The notes: generated from the sequence alone by a model not told the origin. DNA of 50,305 nucleotides from an uncultured Mucilaginibacter sp. (GCA_903866915.1 CAIPPO010000079.1:1-50305); one strand, 5' to 3'; shown: positions 28,501-35,248, counted from the stretch's first letter. Made by a program: numbers and translations.

Positions 28501-28741
28501 CCGAGGATACTAATAAAACCGGGTTAGAGCCGGTAACTTTGATTGAAAATGTGCCATCGGGTGCAGTTGCTACGCCTTCATCGGTTCCTTTTAATACAAT
28601 CGAAGCACCAGGTATAGGTGATCCCTGGCTGTCGTTCACGATACCTTTTAATAAATGCGACTGCGCAAAAAGCAACTGAGGCCATAGAAAAAGGCTGCTC
28701 AGTAAAAATGGGATGAACAATAAACGTAAAGTTTTTTTCAT
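25565..28741 (-). CDS. SusC/RagA family TonB-dependent outer-membrane receptor
   Basis: A 1058-aa energised outer-membrane channel, the first gene of the eleven-gene run. After a signal peptide it has a carboxypeptidase-regulatory-like domain (about 30-110; GIVNDSQGSPIPGASIVLKG), the SusC signature VVVGYGTQKKSEVTGA, a plug domain (about 120-230, including YVVDGVPM) and a beta-barrel ending in aromatic LSIGVDLKF. There is no N-terminal FecR-interacting domain, so it is not of the ECF-sigma signalling type. Its substrate, judged from the downstream enzymes, is more likely an amine or N-containing compound than a glycan, since no glycoside hydrolase is present. Confidence 0.95.
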   Translation of the reverse strand: MKKTLRLLFIPFLLSSLFLWPQLLFAQSHLLKGIVNDSQGSPIPGASIVLKGTDEGVATAPDGTFSIKVTGSNPVLLVSSAGYEKRTIEVKSATSIVIVLNETKSELKEVVVVGYGTQKKSEVTGAISSIKNKEFKDQPVSNVAASIEGKLSGINVTQPSGTPGAGLLVSIRGAQNPLYVVDGVPMESESNSSLGTSYNLSGQSVGSGQNISSISDINPDDIESIEILKDASKAIYGSRAANGVVLITTKRGKAGKTVFDFNMNYGSQTVEKKIPFLNSQQFYNLTNTAINNDIWIYHNDIATSNPNPHFSLSDLQSVGILDASGNPIPNPAASYYDIAGGINTNWENQIFRTAPVINYEFSARGGDEKTKFFVGGGFFDQDGIIINNYYKRYNFRANIDNQASDKITIGTNISATYSDDKRSFNDNTYTGIVTNALGASPLMPVYSSPGVYANFGDYQAYWLSDNPVKSANEINAHTFSDRFIASVYGEYKFSKDFKFRTTWSVDYSDINDSQYFSALTVDAQTDGGKLLIGENKHFTWLNENVFTYQHAFGKNNLTVLGGFSQQQTEIQQQASEGIGFPQTGGVQNINNAALTTNIPVLYPQIFSDLNSFISRVNYDYDNKYLLAVIFRADGSSKFQKGHQWGYFPSVSAGWNLTNESFLADNNYVNALKLRASYGLSGQQDNVPDYLNYAYWGNAKYNGSSGFVPINLLPSTPLTWQVNTIFNIGTDFELFNHFLSGSIEYFVSDQTKLLNPAQVEGITGFQTVFTNSGKIQDNGLEIQLVTNNIKSTNFTWTSSFNISFLKNTIKSLSVDNQLVSSYNDQSPTNILKVGQPVGTFIGVRFAGVDPANGDALYYAADGTKERADQVNFTRDETVIGNARPKFFGGFTNNFKYKKFDLLIATQFSYGNKVFNLIRTTYESLGWSSASTPGGAYLGGVYANNDTRVLNAWSHPGQITNIPRPSFLLQNYFPNSNEFLEDGSFFKIRTVNLGYSFDKTKYFSSIRIYLQAENLYTITKYVGFDPEVSSTGGGNDATAGIDYAAYPPARTLSIGVDLKF

Positions 28742-29119
28742 GTGGGAGATTTAAAAATTAACAGAATTTCTGGAGCATCATAAAATCAACAAAGTGAATC
28801 GGTAACCTTTCAGTTATAAAGTTTGCTGCATATTCTGATCGTGTGGTTGCAAGATTGGCCAATCAGCGAGATGACAGCAGGGTTTTATACTTCTAAATAT
28901 CGGAAGGTCAAATGAGTTAAAATATAAGTCAAATAAAAAAATCTCATATTTTTTTATCAATTGATTTACAGTATGTTAATATTGGTCAGATTTAGGTATA
29001 TTTATTGGTCAAAAGTTTGACAAATTGTTTCGCCGATTCATACCCATGTAAGGAGGATAATTTACTGTGCAGGTATTTAGGAATTAAGGAAATTGGCTCA
29101 AAAAACACTGATATAAACG
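28742..29119. other. 378-base divergent regulatory region between susC and the 29.1 kb gene
   Basis: No coding frame fits. It contains the motif ATTGGYCA three times: at 28854 inside the perfect 12-base palindrome GATTGGCCAATC (28853-28864), and at 28981 and 29004. The half-site GTCAAA recurs at 28907 and 28928, exactly 21 bases apart, and at 29008 within the palindrome GTCAAA-AG-TTTGAC. A ten-base palindrome ATCAATTGAT lies at 28956. No full TAnnTTTG box was seen on either strand, so the promoters may need an activator. Function is inferred. Confidence 0.5.
28981..29021. promoter_or_regulatory. Candidate operator: two ATTGGTCA direct repeats and a GTCAAA/TTTGAC palindrome
   Basis: ATTGGTCA occurs twice with a repeat distance of 23 bases, and the second copy runs into GTCAAA-AG-TTTGAC, a perfect six-base-arm palindrome with a two-base spacer. 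The cluster lies about 100 bases before the divergent gene at 29.1 kb and 240 bases before susC. The layout resembles a dimeric regulator binding site; no protein is proven to bind. Confidence 0.45.
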
Positions 29120-30145
29120 ATGCTGTTAGCTGAAAAAATAAAACTGGCGATCGAGGAACACCCCGACATCGTGGCAGCTCTGAACAACAAAACCAAAAAC
29201 GGCCGCTGGGAAGGATTTACCCGTACGCAGTTCAACCTCGCCGCAAAAGTGATCAACCGGCAGATCAGCAAAGAAGTGCTTGTGAACCCCGACCTGGTGG
29301 AGATGAACCTCATCATGGGTAAACAACATTTGGACAAACAGCTTCGCAGCATCAGAGCAGGTCATATTTATGATTTTATAAAATACCTGGGCGGCTTGGG
29401 TGAATATCGTGTATACAATTGGATCAGCGGTAAAACTTTACAGAGCTATTGGAATGGCGGCGAAGCGAAATATGTAAAAATAAATGCCCTTGCTGTATTT
29501 CTGCAGATCCCGTTTGCTGATTGGGATGAATGGCAGAAATCACCCGATCAAAAAAGAAATCCCTATAATGAGCGCATACAAAAATTACCATTGCCCGGAA
29601 TCGGGTTCAATCGTTCGTCGCTTGCCATAGTAAAAAGCTATTACCTGGGGAATTATTTTTTATATTATCCAAAAACCGATGGCAGCCGCAACGTAATTAA
29701 AACACCCTTTATTTTAAAAGCGCTTGACAACGGTCAGGTTGTCGTCAGATCAGTTTCTGAGGGGCACCGTTATAGCGGCAAAGTAATTGGTATCCGCGAT
29801 GGATGCCTATATATTAATTGTCAGAACCTCGATTTTGAGGAAATGGAACAGTATGTATTTAACATAGGGCTCGAGACCAAACCTCAGGTACTTTTCGGTG
29901 TAAGTACCACTGTTAGCGTAAGGAACCGGCGTCCGGTAGCGCTGAAAAATATCCTTGTAAAACAAGCTGGCGACGAGAAAAATTTTGACAATATCGCAGA
30001 AACTGAAATCAGTTTTGACCAGCTATTTAATTCAGAGAACGAGGAGGCAATTATCGTAAACTATTTTAAGCACACCACAAACAATATCATAACAACAAAT
30101 AGTTGCCGGAAATTAGAAGATGTGAAGAAACTGGTTGTTATTTAG
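29120..30145 (+). CDS. Unrecognised protein with a Bacteroidota-type DNA-binding-like N-terminal module
   Basis: I do not recognise the whole 341-aa protein. Residues about 95-140 (RVYNWISGKTL, then a Lys-Tyr segment and LAVFLQIPFADWDEWQ) resemble a small helical module frequent in Bacteroidota proteins that reads roughly as a core-binding helix followed by LAxYLGYxSWxDF; I take it as a possible helix-turn-helix. The first 90 residues are helical. The second half (about 160-341) is rich in beta strands and has no known motif. There is no signal peptide or membrane segment. It is divergent from the SusCD-amine operon, so a regulator with a C-terminal sensing domain is a reasonable guess; function remains open. 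Confidence 0.6.
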   Translation: MLLAEKIKLAIEEHPDIVAALNNKTKNGRWEGFTRTQFNLAAKVINRQISKEVLVNPDLVEMNLIMGKQHLDKQLRSIRAGHIYDFIKYLGGLGEYRVYNWISGKTLQSYWNGGEAKYVKINALAVFLQIPFADWDEWQKSPDQKRNPYNERIQKLPLPGIGFNRSSLAIVKSYYLGNYFLYYPKTDGSRNVIKTPFILKALDNGQVVVRSVSEGHRYSGKVIGIRDGCLYINCQNLDFEEMEQYVFNIGLETKPQVLFGVSTTVSVRNRRPVALKNILVKQAGDEKNFDNIAETEISFDQLFNSENEEAIIVNYFKHTTNNIITTNSCRKLEDVKKLVVI

Positions 30146-30337
30146 GAAACTAAAAAATTCAAGGTTTTTTCAATCAGTAACAGGCGAACAATAAATACTG
30201 CAATGTTTTTAAATTAGCGCCATCGACAAAATAGACGTGGCATTAAGTTTTGATTTAGGTTGCGAAGCCGGGGCACAAATAGTGCGCAAGGAACTTTAAT
30301 CAGGTAGTACTACTTTTACAAAAATTTAAAATCATAT

Positions 30338-31246
30338 ATGGAAAAAATATTACAAAAACTCTCCGTTACACTGCTACTCACATTGCTATTCAATTTTGCC
30401 ATCGGTCAAAATAAGATCGTTGTTTTTCAATCCGATTTTGGCCAGAAGGATGGTGCCGTATCAGCAATGAAGGGCGTAGCTGCCGGTGTTTCACCCGATC
30501 TGAAATTATACGATCTGACTCATGAGATACCTGCTTATAATATATGGGAAGCAAGCTATCGTCTTTTTCAAACAATCAATTACTGGCCGGCAGGTACGGT
30601 GTTTGTTTCAGTAGTGGATCCGGGCGTTGGCACTACTCGCAAATCAGTAGTATTAAAAACAAAAACCGGGCAGTTTATTGTCACTCCCGACAATGGAACG
30701 CTAACCCTGGTTGCTGAAGCATTTGGCATAGCTGAAATACGGCAGATCGATGAAGCGGTCAATCGTCGCAAAGATTCAGGCAAATCATATACCTTCCATG
30801 GGCGCGACGTGTATGCTTATACAGGCGCAAGACTCGCCTCGGGGGTAATTTCCTACGAACAGGTCGGACCTGCGCTACCAAAAGAAGTAGTATCAATCCC
30901 CTATCAAAAAGCTGTACTTGAGGGGGGAAAACTGAAAGGGACTATTGCCATTCTGGACATTCAATATGGCAATATATGGACCAATATAGGCGATGACCTG
31001 GTAAACCAGCTGAACCCAAAATTTGGATCAATATTACACGTTGAAATATTTCATAACGGAGAAAAGGTTTATGAGGGCGACGCACCTTATAGCCAAACAT
31101 TTGGTGCTGTTGCCAAGGGCAAACCACTAAGTTATTTAAATAGTTTGCTGCAACTTTCATTTGCGCTTAACCAGGGTAGTTTTGCTGATGTTTACAAAAT
31201 AAGCAGCGGTAGCGAATGGCGCGTTGAAGTAAGTAAACTGCCCTAA
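30338..31246 (+). CDS. SAM hydroxide adenosyltransferase (DUF62) family protein with signal peptide
   Basis: The core matches the family of S-adenosylmethionine hydrolases related to fluorinase and chlorinase. It shows D33 in FQSDFGQKDG, MKGV at 44-47, D94 and R101 in VVDPGVGTTR, the D118-N119 pair in TPDNGTL and H154 in TFHGRDVYAY, so the Asp-Arg-His set described for SAM hydrolases is kept. The C-terminal half has the second beta domain (GTIAILDIQYGNIWTNI). Unusually, residues 1-24 look like a cleavable signal peptide (hydrophobic LLLTLLFNFAIG, then Q), whereas the family is normally cytoplasmic. The true compartment and substrate are uncertain. It is a single gene ending at a strong hairpin terminator. 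Confidence 0.85.
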   Translation: MEKILQKLSVTLLLTLLFNFAIGQNKIVVFQSDFGQKDGAVSAMKGVAAGVSPDLKLYDLTHEIPAYNIWEASYRLFQTINYWPAGTVFVSVVDPGVGTTRKSVVLKTKTGQFIVTPDNGTLTLVAEAFGIAEIRQIDEAVNRRKDSGKSYTFHGRDVYAYTGARLASGVISYEQVGPALPKEVVSIPYQKAVLEGGKLKGTIAILDIQYGNIWTNIGDDLVNQLNPKFGSILHVEIFHNGEKVYEGDAPYSQTFGAVAKGKPLSYLNSLLQLSFALNQGSFADVYKISSGSEWRVEVSKLP

Positions 31247-31306
31247 ACCAAATGTTTTACTAATAAAAATCCCGGCAGGCATCCTAACGTGTCAATATAC
31301 AGCCAT

Positions 31307-31346
31307 AAAAAAGCTGCCTGAATTTGATTTTTCAGGCAGCTTTTTT
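31307..31346. terminator. Bidirectional Rho-independent terminator between convergent genes
   Basis: A 16-base arm (AAAAAAGCTGCCTGAA) pairs perfectly with its partner across an eight-base loop; the A and T runs at the ends let it work on both strands. It ends the SAM-hydrolase-family gene on the plus strand and the papain-like gene on the minus strand. Confidence 0.9.
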
Positions 31347-31380
31347 ATAATTAACGGGATTACATTTTATTGCATAGTAA

Positions 31381-32493
31381 TCAGTGATTCTCTGGCGCAG
31401 CAATGGTGCTTTCCACAAATAGTCCGTTCAAAGCGTCCTGATCTGCATCTTTATATTTACCCTGAAGGATACTTTGGCCAGCAACTGCCGGATTGTTTCC
31501 ACTACCCAACGGCCAGCTTCCCGAAGTTTCTAATATTTCTATCCCAGCAATTTTTGCAGCGCTAATTCCAAAATCAGTACAATTATTCTTTGACAAGTGA
31601 TATTGCATAACGCTATACTTATCTGAAAGCGCAAGTATTTTTTCGAAACGCCGCCTGGAGATAAATTTACCTAAAACCTCATCCCATTGGTGTTCCGAAT
31701 CATTTTTGAACACAGAGGGCGTTGATGGTTCAAGAGGAGTGCCGGAAAGAAGGTTTTGTTTACGTGGATAAAATCCAAATGAAAGGGAAACGTATGACGA
31801 ATCGGTATTGTATTTAATTAGCGTAATAAAGGTATGCCCCACATTAGTTCCCGAAAATATTTTACGTTTTCCCGGAACGGGTTGCTTTACATGAACCAAT
31901 ATTGCATAACCAGCAGCTTTTTTTCCATCTTTAAAAGTTTCTACTATCCGGTTTGTTGCAATGGGTTTACTCACACTATCACCGACACCATTTTCAAAAA
32001 CATTAGGACGACTATTGACAACAGAATCATCTCTGCCGTTAAATGCAAGCATTGAGGTGTCCAATTGGACGCTGTCAGGCTCTGCCATCAACCGCTCGTG
32101 CTTGCCATGCCTCGACGAAGAAATTTGCATCGTTTTCAAAAAGCATTTCATCGCCAGCGGATACATCCTTAAGCGGGCAAACGTTGTTGCAAGCTTGTAA
32201 TAAAATCTCGCACTTGATTTATTGTATTGAATTCCATTCGGTGTATTTGTTTTCTTAAGGAAGGACATCAGTGTTTTCCTGCCCTTTAAGGTTTTAAGCA
32301 TCGGTGTCAAACTTTCGTCGTTCCGGGGAAGTTCGGCAGCAATAACGTCCTGTCTGAAAAGCTTCGAAGAATCTGAAACAAAAACATGAACTTCGTTACC
32401 AGTAAGTAACTGTCCAAACGAAATCTGACGGGAAAACAAAAGTATCCCGACTAAAAAAAACTTAGCAAACCTACTATTAGAATTCGTTGCCAT
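31381..32493 (-). CDS. Secreted protein with a papain-like (permuted NlpC/P60-type) domain
   Basis: A signal peptide (KFFLVGILLFSRQISFG) directs the 370-aa protein out of the cytoplasm. Residues about 90-125 are helical and TPR-like (RFYYKLATTFARLRMYPLAM). The C-terminal half contains GHTFITLI with H220 and YHLSKNNCTDFG with C305, a histidine-then-cysteine order that recalls circularly permuted papain-fold hydrolases such as the DUF4105 and LRAT-like groups. A cysteine peptidase or amidase role, perhaps on cell wall or lipoprotein, is a guess. It is transcribed alone; a full promoter lies 130-160 bases upstream. Confidence 0.6.
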   Translation of the reverse strand: MATNSNSRFAKFFLVGILLFSRQISFGQLLTGNEVHVFVSDSSKLFRQDVIAAELPRNDESLTPMLKTLKGRKTLMSFLKKTNTPNGIQYNKSSARFYYKLATTFARLRMYPLAMKCFLKTMQISSSRHGKHERLMAEPDSVQLDTSMLAFNGRDDSVVNSRPNVFENGVGDSVSKPIATNRIVETFKDGKKAAGYAILVHVKQPVPGKRKIFSGTNVGHTFITLIKYNTDSSYVSLSFGFYPRKQNLLSGTPLEPSTPSVFKNDSEHQWDEVLGKFISRRRFEKILALSDKYSVMQYHLSKNNCTDFGISAAKIAGIEILETSGSWPLGSGNNPAVAGQSILQGKYKDADQDALNGLFVESTIAAPENH

Positions 32494-32622
32494 AACTGTT
32501 ACTGTTGATAAAAACGAAGCTGGCTAACTTTGATTATGAATTTACAAGAAAAGTTATTCAAAAACAAAAAATATTAAATTGAAACGGCTCCGAATCAAAA
32601 TGAAGCCCCTATTTAAACTTAA

Positions 32623-32654
32623 CAAACATAACAGTTTTTTGTTTAGTCTACAAA
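32623..32654 (-). promoter_or_regulatory. Promoter of the papain-like protein gene
   Basis: On the minus strand TTTG, a 20-base spacer and TATGTTTG make a full Bacteroidota promoter. Transcription would begin near 32617, giving a leader of about 120 bases. The TTTG -33 element lies inside the spacer of the AGTCTAC/GTAGACT inverted repeat, so a protein bound there could block this promoter. Confidence 0.6.
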
Positions 32655-32667
32655 CTTAGTAGACTTT
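32645..32667. promoter_or_regulatory. Inverted-repeat operator candidate upstream of the SDR gene
   Basis: Arms AGTCTAC and GTAGACT are exact reverse complements separated by seven bases, a symmetric site 30 bases before the SDR start codon. The right arm continues as TAGACTTT, an octamer also present twice in tandem before the dioxygenase gene. It lies between divergent genes, so it could control both. The binding protein is unknown. Confidence 0.5.
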
Positions 32668-32695
32668 TTGACATTATTGTGTAAATTGCAGCAAC

Positions 32696-33472
32696 ATGAA
32701 CAAATATGCATTAATTACCGGAGCCAGTAGTGGAATAGGCCGGTCATTGGCTTGCCAGCTTGCCAGCCGCGGATACAACGTATTGTTAACTTCCAGATCG
32801 GAAAATAAGCTGAAAGAATTTGCAGCTCTGATACATAATGAATACGGTGTAGATGCCCTTTATTATGCTGCAGACCTCTCGGAAGAATCAGCTCCGGCCA
32901 GAATTAGCTCCTGGTGCACCAGCTTAGCCATATTGCCCAATATTCTTGTTAATAATGCAGGCTACGGTTTATGGGGCAGCTTTGATAAACTTGACCTGGA
33001 TGGACAGGTTAATATGCACCGACTAAATACCGAGGCGGTAATCAGGCTGACCTATGCAGTATTACCATTACTTAAACAACACGACCAATCCTACATATTA
33101 AATATATCCAGCACAGCCGCCTACCAGCCCGTTCCGACTTTAGCGCTATATGCAGCTGGAAAATCATTTGTATTATCTTTTAGCCGCGCACTGCGTTTTG
33201 AATTGAAAGATAGTCAGGTAAGCGTCAGTTGTCTTTGCCCCGGTCCTACTGCAACGGGCTTTGCGCACCGGGCAGGATTAGACGCTTTGGCAAAACTGGC
33301 TGAAAAATTTAATATGTCGCCAGATCGGGTTGCAAATGATGGGCTAAATGGCCTGTTTAAAAGAAAAGCAGAAATAATACCAGGCTTGCTTAACCGATTG
33401 TCTGCCTTTGGTGCGCGTCACGCCCCTGATACCGTTGTCGACTGGGTAACCTCCCGGCTCTACAAAGTTTAA
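32696..33472 (+). CDS. Short-chain dehydrogenase/reductase (SDR)
   Basis: A 258-aa classical SDR with the cofactor loop TGASSGIG (8-15), the NNAG motif near 86-89, the catalytic serine near 139 (ISSTAAY) and the Y152-x3-K156 pair (YAAGK). Arg34-type residues after strand 2 (LTSRSENK) favour NADP(H). The C-terminal part (PGPTATGF) is the usual substrate lid. The substrate is not predictable. It is preceded by a symmetric operator-like repeat and followed 249 bases later by a dioxygenase gene in the same direction that carries the same motif, suggesting joint control. Confidence 0.93.
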   Translation: MNKYALITGASSGIGRSLACQLASRGYNVLLTSRSENKLKEFAALIHNEYGVDALYYAADLSEESAPARISSWCTSLAILPNILVNNAGYGLWGSFDKLDLDGQVNMHRLNTEAVIRLTYAVLPLLKQHDQSYILNISSTAAYQPVPTLALYAAGKSFVLSFSRALRFELKDSQVSVSCLCPGPTATGFAHRAGLDALAKLAEKFNMSPDRVANDGLNGLFKRKAEIIPGLLNRLSAFGARHAPDTVVDWVTSRLYKV

Positions 33473-33504
33473 TTAATGAAATATTAAAAAAATGTAAATA
33501 AACC

Positions 33505-33533
33505 TTGACAGGTATGTTATTTATATTTATACT
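33505..33533 (+). promoter_or_regulatory. E. coli sigma-70-like promoter of the dioxygenase gene
   Basis: TTGACA, a spacer of exactly 17 bases and TATACT match the enterobacterial housekeeping consensus (TTGACA, 17, TATAAT) in 11 of 12 positions. Bacteroidota normally use TTG-N19-21-TAnnTTTG; the same bases can be read that way with a spacer of 20 and one mismatch (TATACTTG). The overlap of both readings is why either sigma factor is possible. Confidence 0.5.
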
Positions 33534-33542
33534 TGTATCTCT

Positions 33543-33569
33543 ATAGTTTTAATAGACTTTATAGACTTT
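33543..33569 (+). repeat. Three tandem 9-base units, two of them identical (ATAGACTTT)
   Basis: The units read ATAGTTTTA, ATAGACTTT and ATAGACTTT without gaps. They begin about ten bases beyond the -10 box, so they probably lie in the first part of the leader of the dioxygenase mRNA. The octamer TAGACTTT also occurs before the SDR gene. Confidence 0.5.
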
Positions 33570-33721
33570 AAAAATTGGACAGGATGCCAATCTTTTTATT
33601 TTATATCCCATTCAGGCGAGTGCGTTTCCGTAAGCGTATTTGCTGTTGTTGTTAAACATTGCGGTACATCTACCTCCAATTACCTTCAAAACCTTTTTTT
33701 GATCACATTTAAAATTTTGTT

Positions 33722-34528
33722 ATGGCAAATTTATACCCAAAGTTTATACTTGGCTCTTTCATCACTACCGAACAACGCAAGTTTTTTAACGAGTTCGGGT
33801 TTATTCATTTCGAAGATTTTATCAGTCCCGAAACAGTTGAACTACTGATTGAAGCCTCGAGAGAAGTACAAAACAACTGTATTAAAAACAACACTACTAA
33901 AGTAAATGGTGTGCCATTGAAATATGGAGCAGACCTCGATGGCCAAAAACTCATTCAACGTTTTGCCTTCATTAATAAACAGCATGACGCATTTAAAAAG
34001 CTCACTATTGACTCGCGTTTTAAAGCACTGCTCAGTTTGGTTGGGCCGCAAGCACGGCTTGGTGCCGACGAAAAGGATGGGATGGTGTTCAATCATTACG
34101 TAAATGGGCCAGAGAGCCGATTTACAAAAATGGGCTGGCATACCGACGGCTTGCGCGATATATTCCACGGTCAAAAACTAAATCCAATGCTCAACGTGGG
34201 GATACATTTAAATAACCTAAAGCCCGAAAACGGTGGTCTTCGTATTATACCCGGTTCGCACAACCAAAGTTTGTTTCATTTGCTTTTTCGGAAAAAATAC
34301 TTCCTGGACAATAAACCCGACCGCGATGAAGTGGCAATATTGCCAAAAGCAGGCGACCTTACCGTACACGACGGGCGCCTTTGGCATCGGGTTGCGCAAT
34401 CGTCAGTTGTAGGCGAAGAGAGCCGCAGAAGGGTGATCTATATCCCTATTATTGCTGGCGAATATGCACCCAAACATGAACATAGTCCGACAGCGTTTTA
34501 CCAGCGCTTTGCAGGCATCGTAAAATAG
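33722..34528 (+). CDS. Phytanoyl-CoA dioxygenase (PhyH) family protein
   Basis: A 268-aa Fe(II)/2-oxoglutarate-dependent oxygenase. Iron ligands are H140 and D142 (MGWHTDGLRD) and H222 (GRLWHRVAQSS), and the arginine pair at 236-237 (SRRRVIY) fits the 2-oxoglutarate carboxylate contact. The segment NGGLRIIPGSHNQS between them is the double-stranded beta-helix signature of PhyH. Family members hydroxylate small molecules, lipids or secondary metabolites; the substrate here is unknown. It is expressed from its own promoter with a leader of about 180 bases. Confidence 0.88.
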   Translation: MANLYPKFILGSFITTEQRKFFNEFGFIHFEDFISPETVELLIEASREVQNNCIKNNTTKVNGVPLKYGADLDGQKLIQRFAFINKQHDAFKKLTIDSRFKALLSLVGPQARLGADEKDGMVFNHYVNGPESRFTKMGWHTDGLRDIFHGQKLNPMLNVGIHLNNLKPENGGLRIIPGSHNQSLFHLLFRKKYFLDNKPDRDEVAILPKAGDLTVHDGRLWHRVAQSSVVGEESRRRVIYIPIIAGEYAPKHEHSPTAFYQRFAGIVK

Positions 34529-34636
34529 ATATTATGCTTATAGCTCTCCTCATAGGATTCCTGGTACGCAACAAGAAGCGCGTATTTAATACAAAATATT
34601 GATTTTGACTTAATTTTCTTTAACTCCCAGATCAAA

Positions 34637-35248
34637 ATGGCACAACCTGAAAACAACCGACATACTAAAATTCCTATTCAGGAAATTCATTCCGAAATGG
34701 ATAACCATGGTTTGAATAACAATAAAACGAAACCCACCCAGGAAATTCCACCGGGCATTTTACCTAATGAAAAACCTGCGGAACAAACGATTACTTATAT
34801 CGGACTGGCACATACCAATGCCCATATTATTCGTATCTCAGGCGGTGTAATAACTGATGATCATATCCGTAGGCTGATATTTTGGCACCATTTTCAGGGA
34901 GTACAAAAATGGTTCGCTGTGCAAAATATTACTGAAAACGCAAATGCCGGTTCCGGTCATATTGATCTTTGCGTCAGGTCAAATCAACAAGCGTCTGCTT
35001 CCTTAAAACTTTATCAGGAACAAAGCGACCAGGATGGCGATGGATCTGCCGAATACAAGTATAAAAAATTCCTCAACTTTAAGTTCCAAAGAGAAATCCT
35101 AACGAAGGATGTAGGTTATATCCGTAGGCTGCCATTTATTGCAAATCATATTCCAATTTACGGGCATATATTCGATATAAAAACCGGTCGCCTTACTGAA
35201 ATTCCTGAGGCAAGCGAAGCTGGAAAAGCACTTTTTTTTGCAAACTAG
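34637..35248 (+). CDS. Beta-carbonic-anhydrase-like protein lacking the zinc site
   Basis: The 203-aa protein aligns by eye with small beta-carbonic anhydrases. Residues 62-97 (AHIIRISGGVITDDHIRRL and on to GVQKWFAVQN) match the family's AHVIRNAGGxxTDDxIRSL ... GTREIILLHH, and residues 163-189 (RRLPFIANHIPIYGHIFD, then KTGRLTEI) match the family's C-terminal NPFVxxxxxLRGFVFDVxTGKLxEV. The parts that bind zinc are missing: the CxDxR box before the first match reads NEKPAEQ, and the HxxC pair reads QNITEN. The whole protein has a single cysteine (C112), so the usual two-Cys, one-His site cannot form. An N-terminal Asn/Lys-rich tail of about 45 residues precedes the domain. No signal peptide. 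A non-catalytic or altered role is inferred. Confidence 0.65.
   Translation: MAQPENNRHTKIPIQEIHSEMDNHGLNNNKTKPTQEIPPGILPNEKPAEQTITYIGLAHTNAHIIRISGGVITDDHIRRLIFWHHFQGVQKWFAVQNITENANAGSGHIDLCVRSNQQASASLKLYQEQSDQDGDGSAEYKYKKFLNFKFQREILTKDVGYIRRLPFIANHIPIYGHIFDIKTGRLTEIPEASEAGKALFFAN

Noticed and set aside
29046..29080. AAGGAGG followed by GTG, a strong Shine-Dalgarno-like site
   Set aside because: It would serve only a frame of six codons (GTG to TAA), and Bacteroidota seldom use such sites; no leader peptide role is evident.
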